Both the position numbers and the translations under genes were made by a program. From CAVSUR01 sp052143655 (GTDB taxonomy: Bacteria > Actinomycetota > Actinomycetes > Streptosporangiales > Streptosporangiaceae), in the NCBI GenBank assembly GCA_052143655.1, contig JBKQSL010000317.1, forward strand, positions 1 to 48,165: a stretch of DNA of 48,165 bases, written 5' to 3'. The notes beneath the pieces are model-generated. The model saw only the letters and a program-made list of their open reading frames with translations, did not search any database and was not told where the DNA came from. Positions 41,555 to 48,165 of this stretch are shown piece by piece. Positions within the stretch are counted from its first letter, which is position 1. The number at the start of each line of letters is the position of its first letter.

Positions 41555-43285
41555 ATGTCGGTCTCCGTATCCATGCCACAGCTTGGCGAAAGCGTCACCG
41601 AGGGCACCGTCACGCGCTGGCTGAAGCGGGAGGGCGAGCACGTCGAGGCCGACGAGCCGCTGCTGGAGGTGTCCACCGACAAGGTGGACACCGAGATCCC
41701 CTCCCCTGTCTCCGGGGTGGTCCGCGGCATCACCGTGGCCGAGGACGAGACCGTCGCGGTGGGCGCCGAGCTCGCGGTCATCGACGAGGACGGCACCGCG
41801 GGCGCGACAGGCGGCGCCAGCGCCAGCCAGGACGGCGCGGCCGAGCAGGCCGCCGCACCGCCGACCGCGCCCGAGCCAGCCGCGGCCCAGGAGGCACCGG
41901 CCGCCGCGGCGGCCGGCGGCGGCTACGGGTCCGACAGCGGCTACCCGGCCGACAGCGGCTACCCGGCCGCGGCCGGGGCCGGGGCCGGCTACCAGCCGCC
42001 CGCGCCGCCCCAGCCCGCTGCCCCCCAGTCCGCCAGCCAGTATCAGGCGCCCTACCAGGAGCCCGGCTACCAGCAGCAGCCCGGGTACCAGCAGCAGCCC
42101 GGGTACCAGCAGCAGCCCGGCGGCTACCAGGCGCCGTATCCGCAGCAGGGTTACCAGCCGCCGGCGCCGCCCGCTCCCCCGGTGCAGGCCGCCCAGCCGG
42201 CCGCTGCGGCCCCCGCCGGACAGCCCAGCGCCGACGCGGAGAGCCTGGCCGACGGGACCGAGAGCCCGTACGTGACCCCGCTGGTGCGCAAGCTGGCAGC
42301 CGAGCATGGGATCGACCTGGCCTCGGTCACCGGGACCGGCGTAGGCGGCCGGATCCGCAAGCAGGACGTGCTGGACGCAGCCCGGGCACGCGGCGGCGCG
42401 CCGGGCGCGGGCCCGGCCCTGCCGGCTGCCGCCCAGCCCGCTGTCTCCCCGCCGTTCGCGGCGCAGCCGTTCGCGGCGCAGCCGCCTGCCGGTCCGGCGC
42501 CTGCCGCTCCGGCCTCGGCCAGCGAGCAGCCGCCCGCCCGCTCGCCGATCGTGCCGTCGCAGCTGCGCGGCACCACCGAGCGGCTGTCCCGGCCCCGGCA
42601 GGTGATCGCCCAGCGGATGGTGGAGTCCCTGCAGACCTCCGCCCAGCTCACGACGGTGGTCGAGGCGGACGTCACCACCATCGCGCGGCTGCGCGAGCGG
42701 GCCAAGGCGGCATTCGAGGCCCGCGAGGGCGTCAAGCTGTCCTTCCTGCCGTTCTTCGCGCTGGCCACCGTCGAGGCCCTGAAGGTGCACCCTACCCTCA
42801 ACGCGGTGCTGGACACCGCCAGCGGCCAGGTCACCTACCACGACGCCGAGCACCTGGGCATCGCGGTGGACACCGAGCGGGGGCTGATGGTGCCGGTGAT
42901 CCGCAACGCCGGCGACCTGAACATCGGCGGCCTGGCCCGCAAGATCGCTGACCTGGCCGGGCGCACCCGGGCCGGGCAGGTCAGCCCGGACGACCTGTCC
43001 GGCGGCACGTTCACGCTGACCAACACCGGCAGCCGGGGCGCGCTGTTCGACACGCCGATCATCAACCAGCCGCAGGTCGGGATCCTCGGTACCGGCACGG
43101 TCGTCAAGCGCGCCGTGGTGATGGAGGACCCGACGCTCGGCGAGGTGATCACGGTGCGCTCCATGGTCTACCTGGCGCTCACCTACGACCACCGGCTGGT
43201 GGACGGCGCGGACGCAACCCGTTTCCTGATGACCCTCAAGGGCCGGCTGGAGGAAGGCGCGTTCGAGACCGAGCTTGGGCTGTAA
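41555..43285 (+). CDS. sucB: 2-oxoacid dehydrogenase E2 (dihydrolipoyllysine acyltransferase)
   Basis: The E2 core carries acyl groups on lipoyl-Lys to CoA. The 576-aa protein has one lipoyl domain (VSTDKVDTEIPSP, Lys43), a long Ala/Pro/Gln/Tyr linker with a repeated GYQQQP unit (about residues 125-215), the E3-binding domain YVTPLVRKLAAEHGIDL...GRIRKQDVLDA (about 244-270), and the catalytic domain with TYDHRLVDGADA (His and Asp near residue 545). A single lipoyl domain and the lpd neighbour fit the succinyl-type E2 used with both AceE and the 2-oxoglutarate E1 in many actinobacteria. GGAGCAG precedes ATG 41555. Confidence 0.92.
   Translation: MSVSVSMPQLGESVTEGTVTRWLKREGEHVEADEPLLEVSTDKVDTEIPSPVSGVVRGITVAEDETVAVGAELAVIDEDGTAGATGGASASQDGAAEQAAAPPTAPEPAAAQEAPAAAAAGGGYGSDSGYPADSGYPAAAGAGAGYQPPAPPQPAAPQSASQYQAPYQEPGYQQQPGYQQQPGYQQQPGGYQAPYPQQGYQPPAPPAPPVQAAQPAAAAPAGQPSADAESLADGTESPYVTPLVRKLAAEHGIDLASVTGTGVGGRIRKQDVLDAARARGGAPGAGPALPAAAQPAVSPPFAAQPFAAQPPAGPAPAAPASASEQPPARSPIVPSQLRGTTERLSRPRQVIAQRMVESLQTSAQLTTVVEADVTTIARLRERAKAAFEAREGVKLSFLPFFALATVEALKVHPTLNAVLDTASGQVTYHDAEHLGIAVDTERGLMVPVIRNAGDLNIGGLARKIADLAGRTRAGQVSPDDLSGGTFTLTNTGSRGALFDTPIINQPQVGILGTGTVVKRAVVMEDPTLGEVITVRSMVYLALTYDHRLVDGADATRFLMTLKGRLEEGAFETELGL
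42065..42118 (+). repeat. Three 18-base tandem repeats in the E2 linker
   Basis: Units begin at 42065, 42083 and 42101. They encode GYQQQP with only one base difference in the first copy. It is a flexible linker between lipoyl and E3-binding domains and may vary in copy number between strains. Confidence 0.9.
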
Positions 43286-43310
43286 CCGAGCCGGACCGGG
43301 CCGTTCCGGC

Positions 43311-43336
43311 CGCCGGTCACCCTGACGTGACCGGCG
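43311..43336. terminator. Hairpin after sucB
   Basis: The 10-base arms 43311-43320 and 43327-43336 are perfect reverse complements around a 6-base loop, 26 bases after the sucB stop. No T-run follows. It should end or attenuate the pepA-lpd-sucB transcript before the TIGR01777 gene. Confidence 0.7.
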
Positions 43337-43448
43337 CCGACAGCGGGCAGGAACTACACCCGGGCCTGCCCGGCAGCCGGCCGGGCGTGCCCGGCGGTGG
43401 CGGCGCGGACCCGCGGCCGTCCGCTGTTCTGCAGGTCGGAGGTGCTGC

Positions 43449-44366
43449 GTGACAGCAGTGGCGATAACCGGATCATCCGGGCTGATCGGCAGCGCGCTGG
43501 CCGGCTCACTGGCCCGTGACGGCAACCAGGTCATCCGGCTGGTGCGCGGGGCGGCCCGGGACGGCGGCGAGGTGCGCTGGGACCCGCAAGCCGACGACGG
43601 CCTGGACCCGGCCGCGCTGAACGGGGTGACCGCGGTCGTGCACCTGGCCGGAGCGCCGATCGCCGAGGGCCGGTGGACCCCGGCGCGCAAGGAGGAACTG
43701 CGCGCCAGCCGCATCCAGGGCACGCACGCCGTGGTCCGGGCGATGGCGGCCGCCGGGCCGGGCGGGCCGCGGGTGCTGCTGTGCGGCTCAGCGATCGGCT
43801 GGTACGGCGACACCGGCGACCAGCCGGTGGACGAGAGCGCCCCGGCAGGCCCGGGCTTCCTCGCCGACCTGGTCCGGGACTGGGAGGCAGCCGCCGGGCA
43901 GGCGCGCGAGTCGGGCATCCGGGTGGTGAGCCTGCGTACCGGGATCGTGCTGAGCCGCCAGGGCGGGATGCTCGGGCGGCTGCTGCCGCTGTTCCGGCTG
44001 GGGCTCGGCGCCCGGCTGGGCGGCGGCGGCCAGTACATCAGCTGGATCACGCTGACCGACGAGGTGCGCGCGATCCGGTTCCTGCTCGGCGAGGCGGCCA
44101 TCGACGGCCCGGTCAACCTGACCGCGCCTCAGCCGGTGACCAACGCCGAGTTTACCGCCGCCCTGGCCGGCGAGCTGGGCCGCCCGGCACTGCTCAGGGT
44201 CCCGGGCGGGCTGCTGCGCGCGGGCCTGGGCGAGGTGTCCAGCGAGCTGCTCAGTGGCGCCCGGGTGCTGCCGCAGCGGCTGACCGAGGCCGGATTCGAG
44301 TTCCGCCATCCGGACCTGCGCAGCGCACTGGCCGCCGAGCTGGCTGGCGGCCAGCCCGCCGCCTGA
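43449..44366 (+). CDS. TIGR01777-family NAD(P)-dependent oxidoreductase/epimerase
   Basis: A 305-aa short-chain-dehydrogenase-type protein. The nucleotide-binding loop is AITGSSGLIGSAL (TGxxGxxG). The family marks are DGVTAVVHLAGAPIAEGRWTPARKEELRASRI (partial), CGSAIGWYGDTGDQPVDES, RTGIVLSRQGGMLGRLLPLFRLGLGARLGGGGQYISWI, and NLTAPQPVTNAEFTAALA. The exact substrate is unknown. It lies beside lipoate genes in the same order as in Streptomyces. GGAGG 8 bases before GTG 43449 decides the start. Confidence 0.88.
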   Translation: MTAVAITGSSGLIGSALAGSLARDGNQVIRLVRGAARDGGEVRWDPQADDGLDPAALNGVTAVVHLAGAPIAEGRWTPARKEELRASRIQGTHAVVRAMAAAGPGGPRVLLCGSAIGWYGDTGDQPVDESAPAGPGFLADLVRDWEAAAGQARESGIRVVSLRTGIVLSRQGGMLGRLLPLFRLGLGARLGGGGQYISWITLTDEVRAIRFLLGEAAIDGPVNLTAPQPVTNAEFTAALAGELGRPALLRVPGGLLRAGLGEVSSELLSGARVLPQRLTEAGFEFRHPDLRSALAAELAGGQPAA

Positions 44367-44403
44367 CACAGCTGGCCTGGCACAGCTGGCCTGATACGCC
44401 TGG

Positions 44404-45111
44404 TCAGCGCAGGTCGGCGGGTGCCCCGCCGGGGCTGTGGCCGGGTTTCTCGCCGCCGTGGCCTGGCTGGAGGCCGCCCGGGCCAGTCGCCGGCCAGCCC
44501 GGCTCGCCGCCGTCCGGACCCGGGAACAAGTCCAGCAGGTGCTCGACGGACGCGGCGCCGATCAGCGGCGTCCGGCGCAGCGACTGCACCTCGCCGGGCA
44601 GGCCCTCCAGCAGCCGGATCCGGTTCAGGTTCAGCCGCAGCAGCCGCCGCGCCGCAGCAGTCGCCAGCGCCGCGAGCGGCAGCTCGATGATCAGGGCCGT
44701 CGCCAGGCTCACCCAGAACCCGCTCGTTCGCGCATCCAGCACGACGTCGAACCAGGCGTCGCAGCACAGCAGCGTGGCCAGCACGATCAGGCAGATGACC
44801 AGGAGCTGCCGGCGTCGCCAGGCCGCCCAGCCGGTCGCCGCGAACGCGATCAGCAACGCCACGTCAAAGCCCACCCAGGCACCGCGCCATCCGCCAGACC
44901 GGTAGTAGCGAGGCAGTGTCACCGCCAGCACGCCGATCCAGGCCGCCAGCACGATGCAGCACACCACGATGAACGCCAGCATCAGCGCCCGCCTGCGGCC
45001 GCTGCGGACCGGACCGGGGTCCAGGTCCGTCTCGGCCAGCCGAGCCAGCACGCGGGTCAGCTCCAGGCGCTCTGCCGGGCTCAGGTTCCGGATTTCCTCC
45101 TCCGACAGCAC
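44404..45111 (-). CDS. Membrane protein with four predicted helices, unknown function
   Basis: A 235-aa protein starting at GTG 45111, with GGGAGG seven bases upstream. The N-terminal LSEEEIRNLSPAERLELTRVLARL is a soluble helical segment; it is followed by membrane segments at about residues 40-62, 76-96, 101-118 and 132-153. A soluble Pro/Gly-rich tail ends the protein. No catalytic motif is visible. The starter region resembles stand-alone actinobacterial membrane proteins without a named family. It is divergent from lipB by about 80 bases. Confidence 0.6.
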   Translation of the reverse strand: MLSEEEIRNLSPAERLELTRVLARLAETDLDPGPVRSGRRRALMLAFIVVCCIVLAAWIGVLAVTLPRYYRSGGWRGAWVGFDVALLIAFAATGWAAWRRRQLLVICLIVLATLLCCDAWFDVVLDARTSGFWVSLATALIIELPLAALATAAARRLLRLNLNRIRLLEGLPGEVQSLRRTPLIGAASVEHLLDLFPGPDGGEPGWPATGPGGLQPGHGGEKPGHSPGGAPADLR

Positions 45112-45193
45112 CCGCTCACCTCCCTGTTCCCCATAGCCTTCCCCGCCCCGGCCGCATTCCCGCTGATAATGCGCCGGGAATAGGCTGAGGAGC

Positions 45194-45961
45194 ATGACAG
45201 GCACGCTGGTCTTCAGCCGCGCCGGGCTCGGCGCTGACGCGATCGACTATCAGCAGGCCTGGGATCTGCAGCGGGCGCTGCACGAGCGCCGGGTGCGGGA
45301 CGAGATCCCGGACGCCTGCCTGCTGCTGGAGCACCCGCCGGTGTACACCGCGGGCCGGCGGACCGATCCGCTGGACCGGCCGTTCGGGGACCCGGGCGCG
45401 CCAGTGCTCGACGTGGACCGCGGCGGGAAGATCACCTGGCATGGCCCGGGCCAGCTGGTCGGCTATCCGATCGTGCGGCTGGGCGAGCCAGTGGACGTGG
45501 TCGCCTACGTGCGTGCCATCGAGCAGGCGCTGATGGGAGTCTGCGCGGGCTTCGGCGTCACGGCTGAGCGGGTGAAGGGCCGCAGCGGGGTCTGGGTCCG
45601 CGGCGCGGACGGAGCGCCCGACCGTAAGGTCGCCGCCATCGGCATCCGGGTGGCGCGCGGCGTGACCCTGCACGGCTTCGCCCTGAACTGCGACTGCGAC
45701 CTGTCCTGGTACGACCGCATCGTGCCGTGCGGTATCCGGGACGCGACCGTGACCACGCTCAGCGCCGAGGCCGGCCGGCCCGTCACCGTGCCTGAGGTGA
45801 TCGCGCCGGTGATGCGCGAGCTGGCGGCGGTACTGCAGGCAGGCGAGACATGGCTGGACGACAGCCTGGCCGCCCTGGCGGGCCAGGCACCCGCCAGGGC
45901 GGCTGCGGGCGAGCCGGCTGCCGGCCACCGGGCCGCGGCCGGGCGGACTGCGGTCAGCTAG
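45194..45961 (+). CDS. lipB: Octanoyltransferase LipB
   Basis: LipB transfers octanoyl from ACP to lipoyl domains such as those of the E2 proteins. The 255-aa protein has the complete motif set: LLLEHPPVYTAGRRT, DRGGKITWHGPGQLVGYPI, Lys145 in DRKVAAIGIRV and the catalytic Cys179 in YDRIVPCGIRD. TGAGGAG lies just before ATG 45194. The C-terminal 40 residues are Ala/Gly-rich and not conserved. lipA is not in the window. The gene sits near sucB, whose product it would modify. Confidence 0.93.
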   Translation: MTGTLVFSRAGLGADAIDYQQAWDLQRALHERRVRDEIPDACLLLEHPPVYTAGRRTDPLDRPFGDPGAPVLDVDRGGKITWHGPGQLVGYPIVRLGEPVDVVAYVRAIEQALMGVCAGFGVTAERVKGRSGVWVRGADGAPDRKVAAIGIRVARGVTLHGFALNCDCDLSWYDRIVPCGIRDATVTTLSAEAGRPVTVPEVIAPVMRELAAVLQAGETWLDDSLAALAGQAPARAAAGEPAAGHRAAAGRTAVS

Positions 45962-45968
45962 CCGCCTG

Positions 45969-46445
45969 CTAGGCCCGCGGCAGGTAGGCGACCGTGCCCG
46001 CGGCGCGGGCGTCCAGCCCGCCGCGCACCCTCCTGCGCTGGTAGGGCGGCAGGCAGCGGGCCAGCTCAGCCGGGTCGGCGAACTGCCAGTCATCGAGTTC
46101 CTCGACCTGCAGGACGATGCCGCTGCCGTCGGCCAGCGTGCCGCCGTCGAAGACGAACGACAGCATCGGCCGCAGCTCCGGCCCGAGCGGCTGAGCCCAG
46201 TCGATGGCCAGCAGCCGCCCTGGCTGCACTGGCAGGCCGATCTCCTCCAGCACCTCGCGGGCGCAGCCGACGTGCGGCGGCTCGCCGTGCTCGCAGATGC
46301 CGCCCGGCAGCGACCAGTGATCCCGGTAGTTCGGCTTGACTAGCAGCGGCCACCCGGCCGTGCTCGTGATCAGCGCTGCCGCCGAGACGACCACCGACGG
46401 CAGCCCGGTGAACCAGGTCTCGTGGTCGGTGAACTGGGTGGTCAT
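45969..46445 (-). CDS. NUDIX hydrolase
   Basis: A 158-aa hydrolase of nucleoside-diphosphate derivatives. The Nudix box is complete (residues 49-71): GGICEHGEPPHVGCAREVLEEIGL, with the catalytic Glu residues in REVLEE. The upstream LVKPNYRDHWSLPGG is typical. The start ATG overlaps the hisS stop (ATGA), so it is coupled to histidyl-tRNA synthetase. The substrate is unknown; removal of damaged nucleotides is the common role. Confidence 0.88.
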   Translation of the reverse strand: MTTQFTDHETWFTGLPSVVVSAAALITSTAGWPLLVKPNYRDHWSLPGGICEHGEPPHVGCAREVLEEIGLPVQPGRLLAIDWAQPLGPELRPMLSFVFDGGTLADGSGIVLQVEELDDWQFADPAELARCLPPYQRRRVRGGLDARAAGTVAYLPRA

Positions 46446-47782
46446 TGCCCGCTGCGGCGGCCGGCCGCCGTCAGGTCGGAGAGGTAGCCGTCCAGCTCGG
46501 CCGCCGGCACGCTGGCCTGGTCACCGCTGACCATATCTCGCGCCGTCACCGTGCCCGCCGCCGCCTCGGTCCGGCCGTAGATCAGGCAGTACCGCGCGCC
46601 CTGGTCGCTGGCCCACTTCAGCTGCCGGCCGAGCTTGCCGGAGCTGCCGAGGTAGACGCCCGCCCGCAGGCCCGCCGACCGGGCGGCAGCGGCCAGCGCG
46701 AAGGACTGCCCGGCCAGCTCGTCGCCGAGCCGGGTGACGGCCAGATCCAGCCGGGTGTGCTCGGCGGCCGGGCCGCCGGACAGCAGCAGCACGATGCGCT
46801 CGATCCCGAGCGAGCCGCCGGTCGCGGGCGTGTCCGGGCCGCCAAGCTGCTCGATCAGGTGGTCGTACCGGCCGCCGCCGCCCAGCGACCCGGGCACTCC
46901 GGTAGCGGTGACCTCCCAGATCGGGCCGGTGTAATAAGACAGGCCGCGCACCAGCCGGGGCGAGAACCAGACCCGCTCCGGCGGCAGCAGCGGCCCGGCC
47001 AGGTCCAGGACCTGCCTGACCTCGTCCAGCCCGGCCAGCCCGGTCGCGCTGCCGCGCAGCGCCTCGCGGACCCGGTCGGCCGCGTCGGCCGCCCCGACCA
47101 CATCCACGAGCTCGCCGGCGGTCGACTCCGGCAGGCCCCGGTCGGCCAGTTCCGCCGCCACGTCAGCGGGCTTCTGCTTGTCCAGCTTGTCCAGGGTGAT
47201 CAGGACGCCGGGCCCGAGCTCGGCGGGCACGCCGAACGCCTCGAGCAGGCCCGCCAGCAGCCGCCGCGAGTTGAGCTGGATCCCGAACCCGGCCACGCCC
47301 ACCTCGCTGAGCACATCGTGCACCGCGCAGATCACCTCGGCGTCGGCCAGCGGCGAGCTGGAGCCGAGCGTGTCCACGTCGCACTGGGTGAACTCGCGGT
47401 AGCGGCCCTTGCCCGGCCGGTCGGCCCGCCACACCGGGCCTATCGAGTACCGCTTGTACGGCGCGGGCAGCTGGCTGCCGTAGGCCGCGGCCACCCGGGC
47501 GAGCGGCACGGTCATGTCATAGCGCAGTGCCAGGTCGGCCTCGCCGGACGCCTCATGCTCACCGCGGCGCAGGATCTTGAAGATGAGCTTGTCGCCCTCA
47601 TCGCCGTACTTGCCGAGCAGCACGTCCAGCCGCTCGAACGCGGGGGTCTGCAGCGGCTCAAAGCCGTACCGGGCGAATACGCCGCGGACCACGGCGAATA
47701 TGCGCTCCCGGTGCTCGAAGTCCGCGGCCAGGAAGTCGCGGGTACCGGAGGGAGGATCAAACTGCGTTGGCATGGGGACCAT
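46442..47782 (-). CDS. hisS: Histidyl-tRNA synthetase
   Basis: A class II aminoacyl-tRNA synthetase charging tRNA-His, 446 aa. Motif 1 region starts PSGTRDFLAADFEHRERIF, motif 2 is IGPVWRADRPGKGRYREFTQCDVD, the histidine-specific loop is SYYTGPIWEVTATG, and motif 3 is GGSLGIERIVLLL. The C-terminal anticodon-binding domain (about 330-446) has KWASDQGARYCLIYGRTE. ATG 47782 or 47773 both fit. The downstream NUDIX gene overlaps by four bases. Confidence 0.93.
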   Translation of the reverse strand: MVPMPTQFDPPSGTRDFLAADFEHRERIFAVVRGVFARYGFEPLQTPAFERLDVLLGKYGDEGDKLIFKILRRGEHEASGEADLALRYDMTVPLARVAAAYGSQLPAPYKRYSIGPVWRADRPGKGRYREFTQCDVDTLGSSSPLADAEVICAVHDVLSEVGVAGFGIQLNSRRLLAGLLEAFGVPAELGPGVLITLDKLDKQKPADVAAELADRGLPESTAGELVDVVGAADAADRVREALRGSATGLAGLDEVRQVLDLAGPLLPPERVWFSPRLVRGLSYYTGPIWEVTATGVPGSLGGGGRYDHLIEQLGGPDTPATGGSLGIERIVLLLSGGPAAEHTRLDLAVTRLGDELAGQSFALAAAARSAGLRAGVYLGSSGKLGRQLKWASDQGARYCLIYGRTEAAAGTVTARDMVSGDQASVPAAELDGYLSDLTAAGRRSGQ

Positions 47783-47891
47783 GTTTCCCGACTCCGGGCA
47801 TGCTCGTCACATCGGGCCGGTGACAGCGTGTCGGGCCGGCCGCGACCGTCGGTCCCGAAAGCCCGGCGCGGTGTCCTGGTATACCGGGAAC

Positions 47892-48165
47892 ATGCCCGCC
47901 GACTCGCTGCCGGACCAGATGCGCGACGCCGCCCGGGCGCTGCTCGCGGAACTCGGCGAGGCGCAGCGCGCCCAGGCGGCCCAGCCGTTCGCCGACACGG
48001 CTGCGCGGCGCTGGCTGGAGTACCGGCCGCGGCCCCGGCCGGGCGCGTGCCTGGCGGAGCTGAGCGTCAGCGGGCGCAAGGCCGCGCACCGGCTGCTGGC
48101 CACCGGGCTCAGCGAGCACGCCTACGCCCAGGCGATGGCGATCGTCTCGCTGGAAGAGGTACTGG
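47892..48165 (+). CDS. DUF3500 family protein, 3' truncated by window end
   Basis: The frame opens with ATG 47892 and runs past the window end, at least 91 residues. It matches the N-terminal part of DUF3500: LPDQMRDAARALLAEL, a W/E/YRPRPRPG segment (WLEYRPRPRPG), and HRLLATGLSEHAYAQAMAIVSLEEVL. This family is often an enzyme-like protein of unknown role. No signal peptide is seen at this start. It is divergent from hisS, with a 109-base gap. Confidence 0.7.
   Translation, partial: MPADSLPDQMRDAARALLAELGEAQRAQAAQPFADTAARRWLEYRPRPRPGACLAELSVSGRKAAHRLLATGLSEHAYAQAMAIVSLEEVL

Noticed and set aside
44366..44403. Repeated CACAGCTGGCCTG in the gap after the TIGR01777 gene
   Set aside because: Two copies only, no dyad, and a gap of 37 bases; no sign of function.

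Overview
The window is very GC-rich, uses GTG/TTG starts freely, and carries an actinobacterial gene set: homodimeric AceE, a PucR-type regulator beside fabD-fabH-acpP-fabF, DUF3145, DUF3052, DUF5998, and a pepA-lpd-sucB-TIGR01777-lipB block. It is a chromosomal segment of a high-GC actinomycete, perhaps Streptosporangiales-like. I cannot name the species.

Layout. (1) 1-8940 is accessory DNA. It starts with a Tn554-like transposon (a frameshifted tnpA, an intact tnpB and tnpC/DUF6262), next to the truncated end of an IS21-type element. A DUF3024 gene follows. Then come three co-directional genes of lower or mixed GC: a predicted HEPN-CBS fusion, a predicted PD-(D/E)XK nuclease fused to a DUF7662-like domain, and a conserved protein of unknown function. 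The segment ends with a frameshifted tyrosine integrase pointing away from the 3' end of a tRNA-Val gene. This is the usual look of an element inserted at a tRNA, with the tRNA as the core boundary. (2) 9016-15200 holds core genes: a zinc-ribbon protein, an AhpE-type peroxiredoxin, DUF3052, aceE and a secreted HAF-repeat protein. (3) 15325-23059 holds a LysR regulator, then a FasR/MabR-like PucR regulator and the type II fatty-acid synthesis operon fabD-fabH-acpP-fabF-accD. Here FabD carries a degenerate biotin-carrier-like C-terminal domain. (4) 23133-25780 is on the minus strand: a PNPOx-fold protein, a SigR-like ECF sigma factor with a clear promoter, and DUF3145. (5) 26003-29552 is a tightly overlapping three-gene operon: a replication-relaxation-like protein, a TraD/FtsK-like membrane ATPase and a membrane-anchored J-domain protein. 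(6) 29597-38193 is housekeeping: rhodanese, DUF5998 with a phosphodiesterase, RibD-like reductase, CobS, HIT protein, a two-component system, a ChrB-like protein, and a divergent COG4280 membrane protein with a small membrane partner. (7) 38499-48165 holds pepA, lpd, sucB, a TIGR01777 oxidoreductase, lipB, NUDIX, hisS and the start of a DUF3500 gene.

How the genes work together. AceE, Lpd, SucB and LipB provide the E1, E3, E2 and the lipoylation step of 2-oxoacid dehydrogenases. The resulting acetyl-CoA feeds the AccD/FabD/FabH/ACP/FabF line. The most promising undescribed material is the HEPN-CBS plus nuclease-DUF7662 cluster (4794-7423). After that come the relaxation-protein/TraD/J-domain operon and the FabD-pseudo-biotin-carrier fusion.
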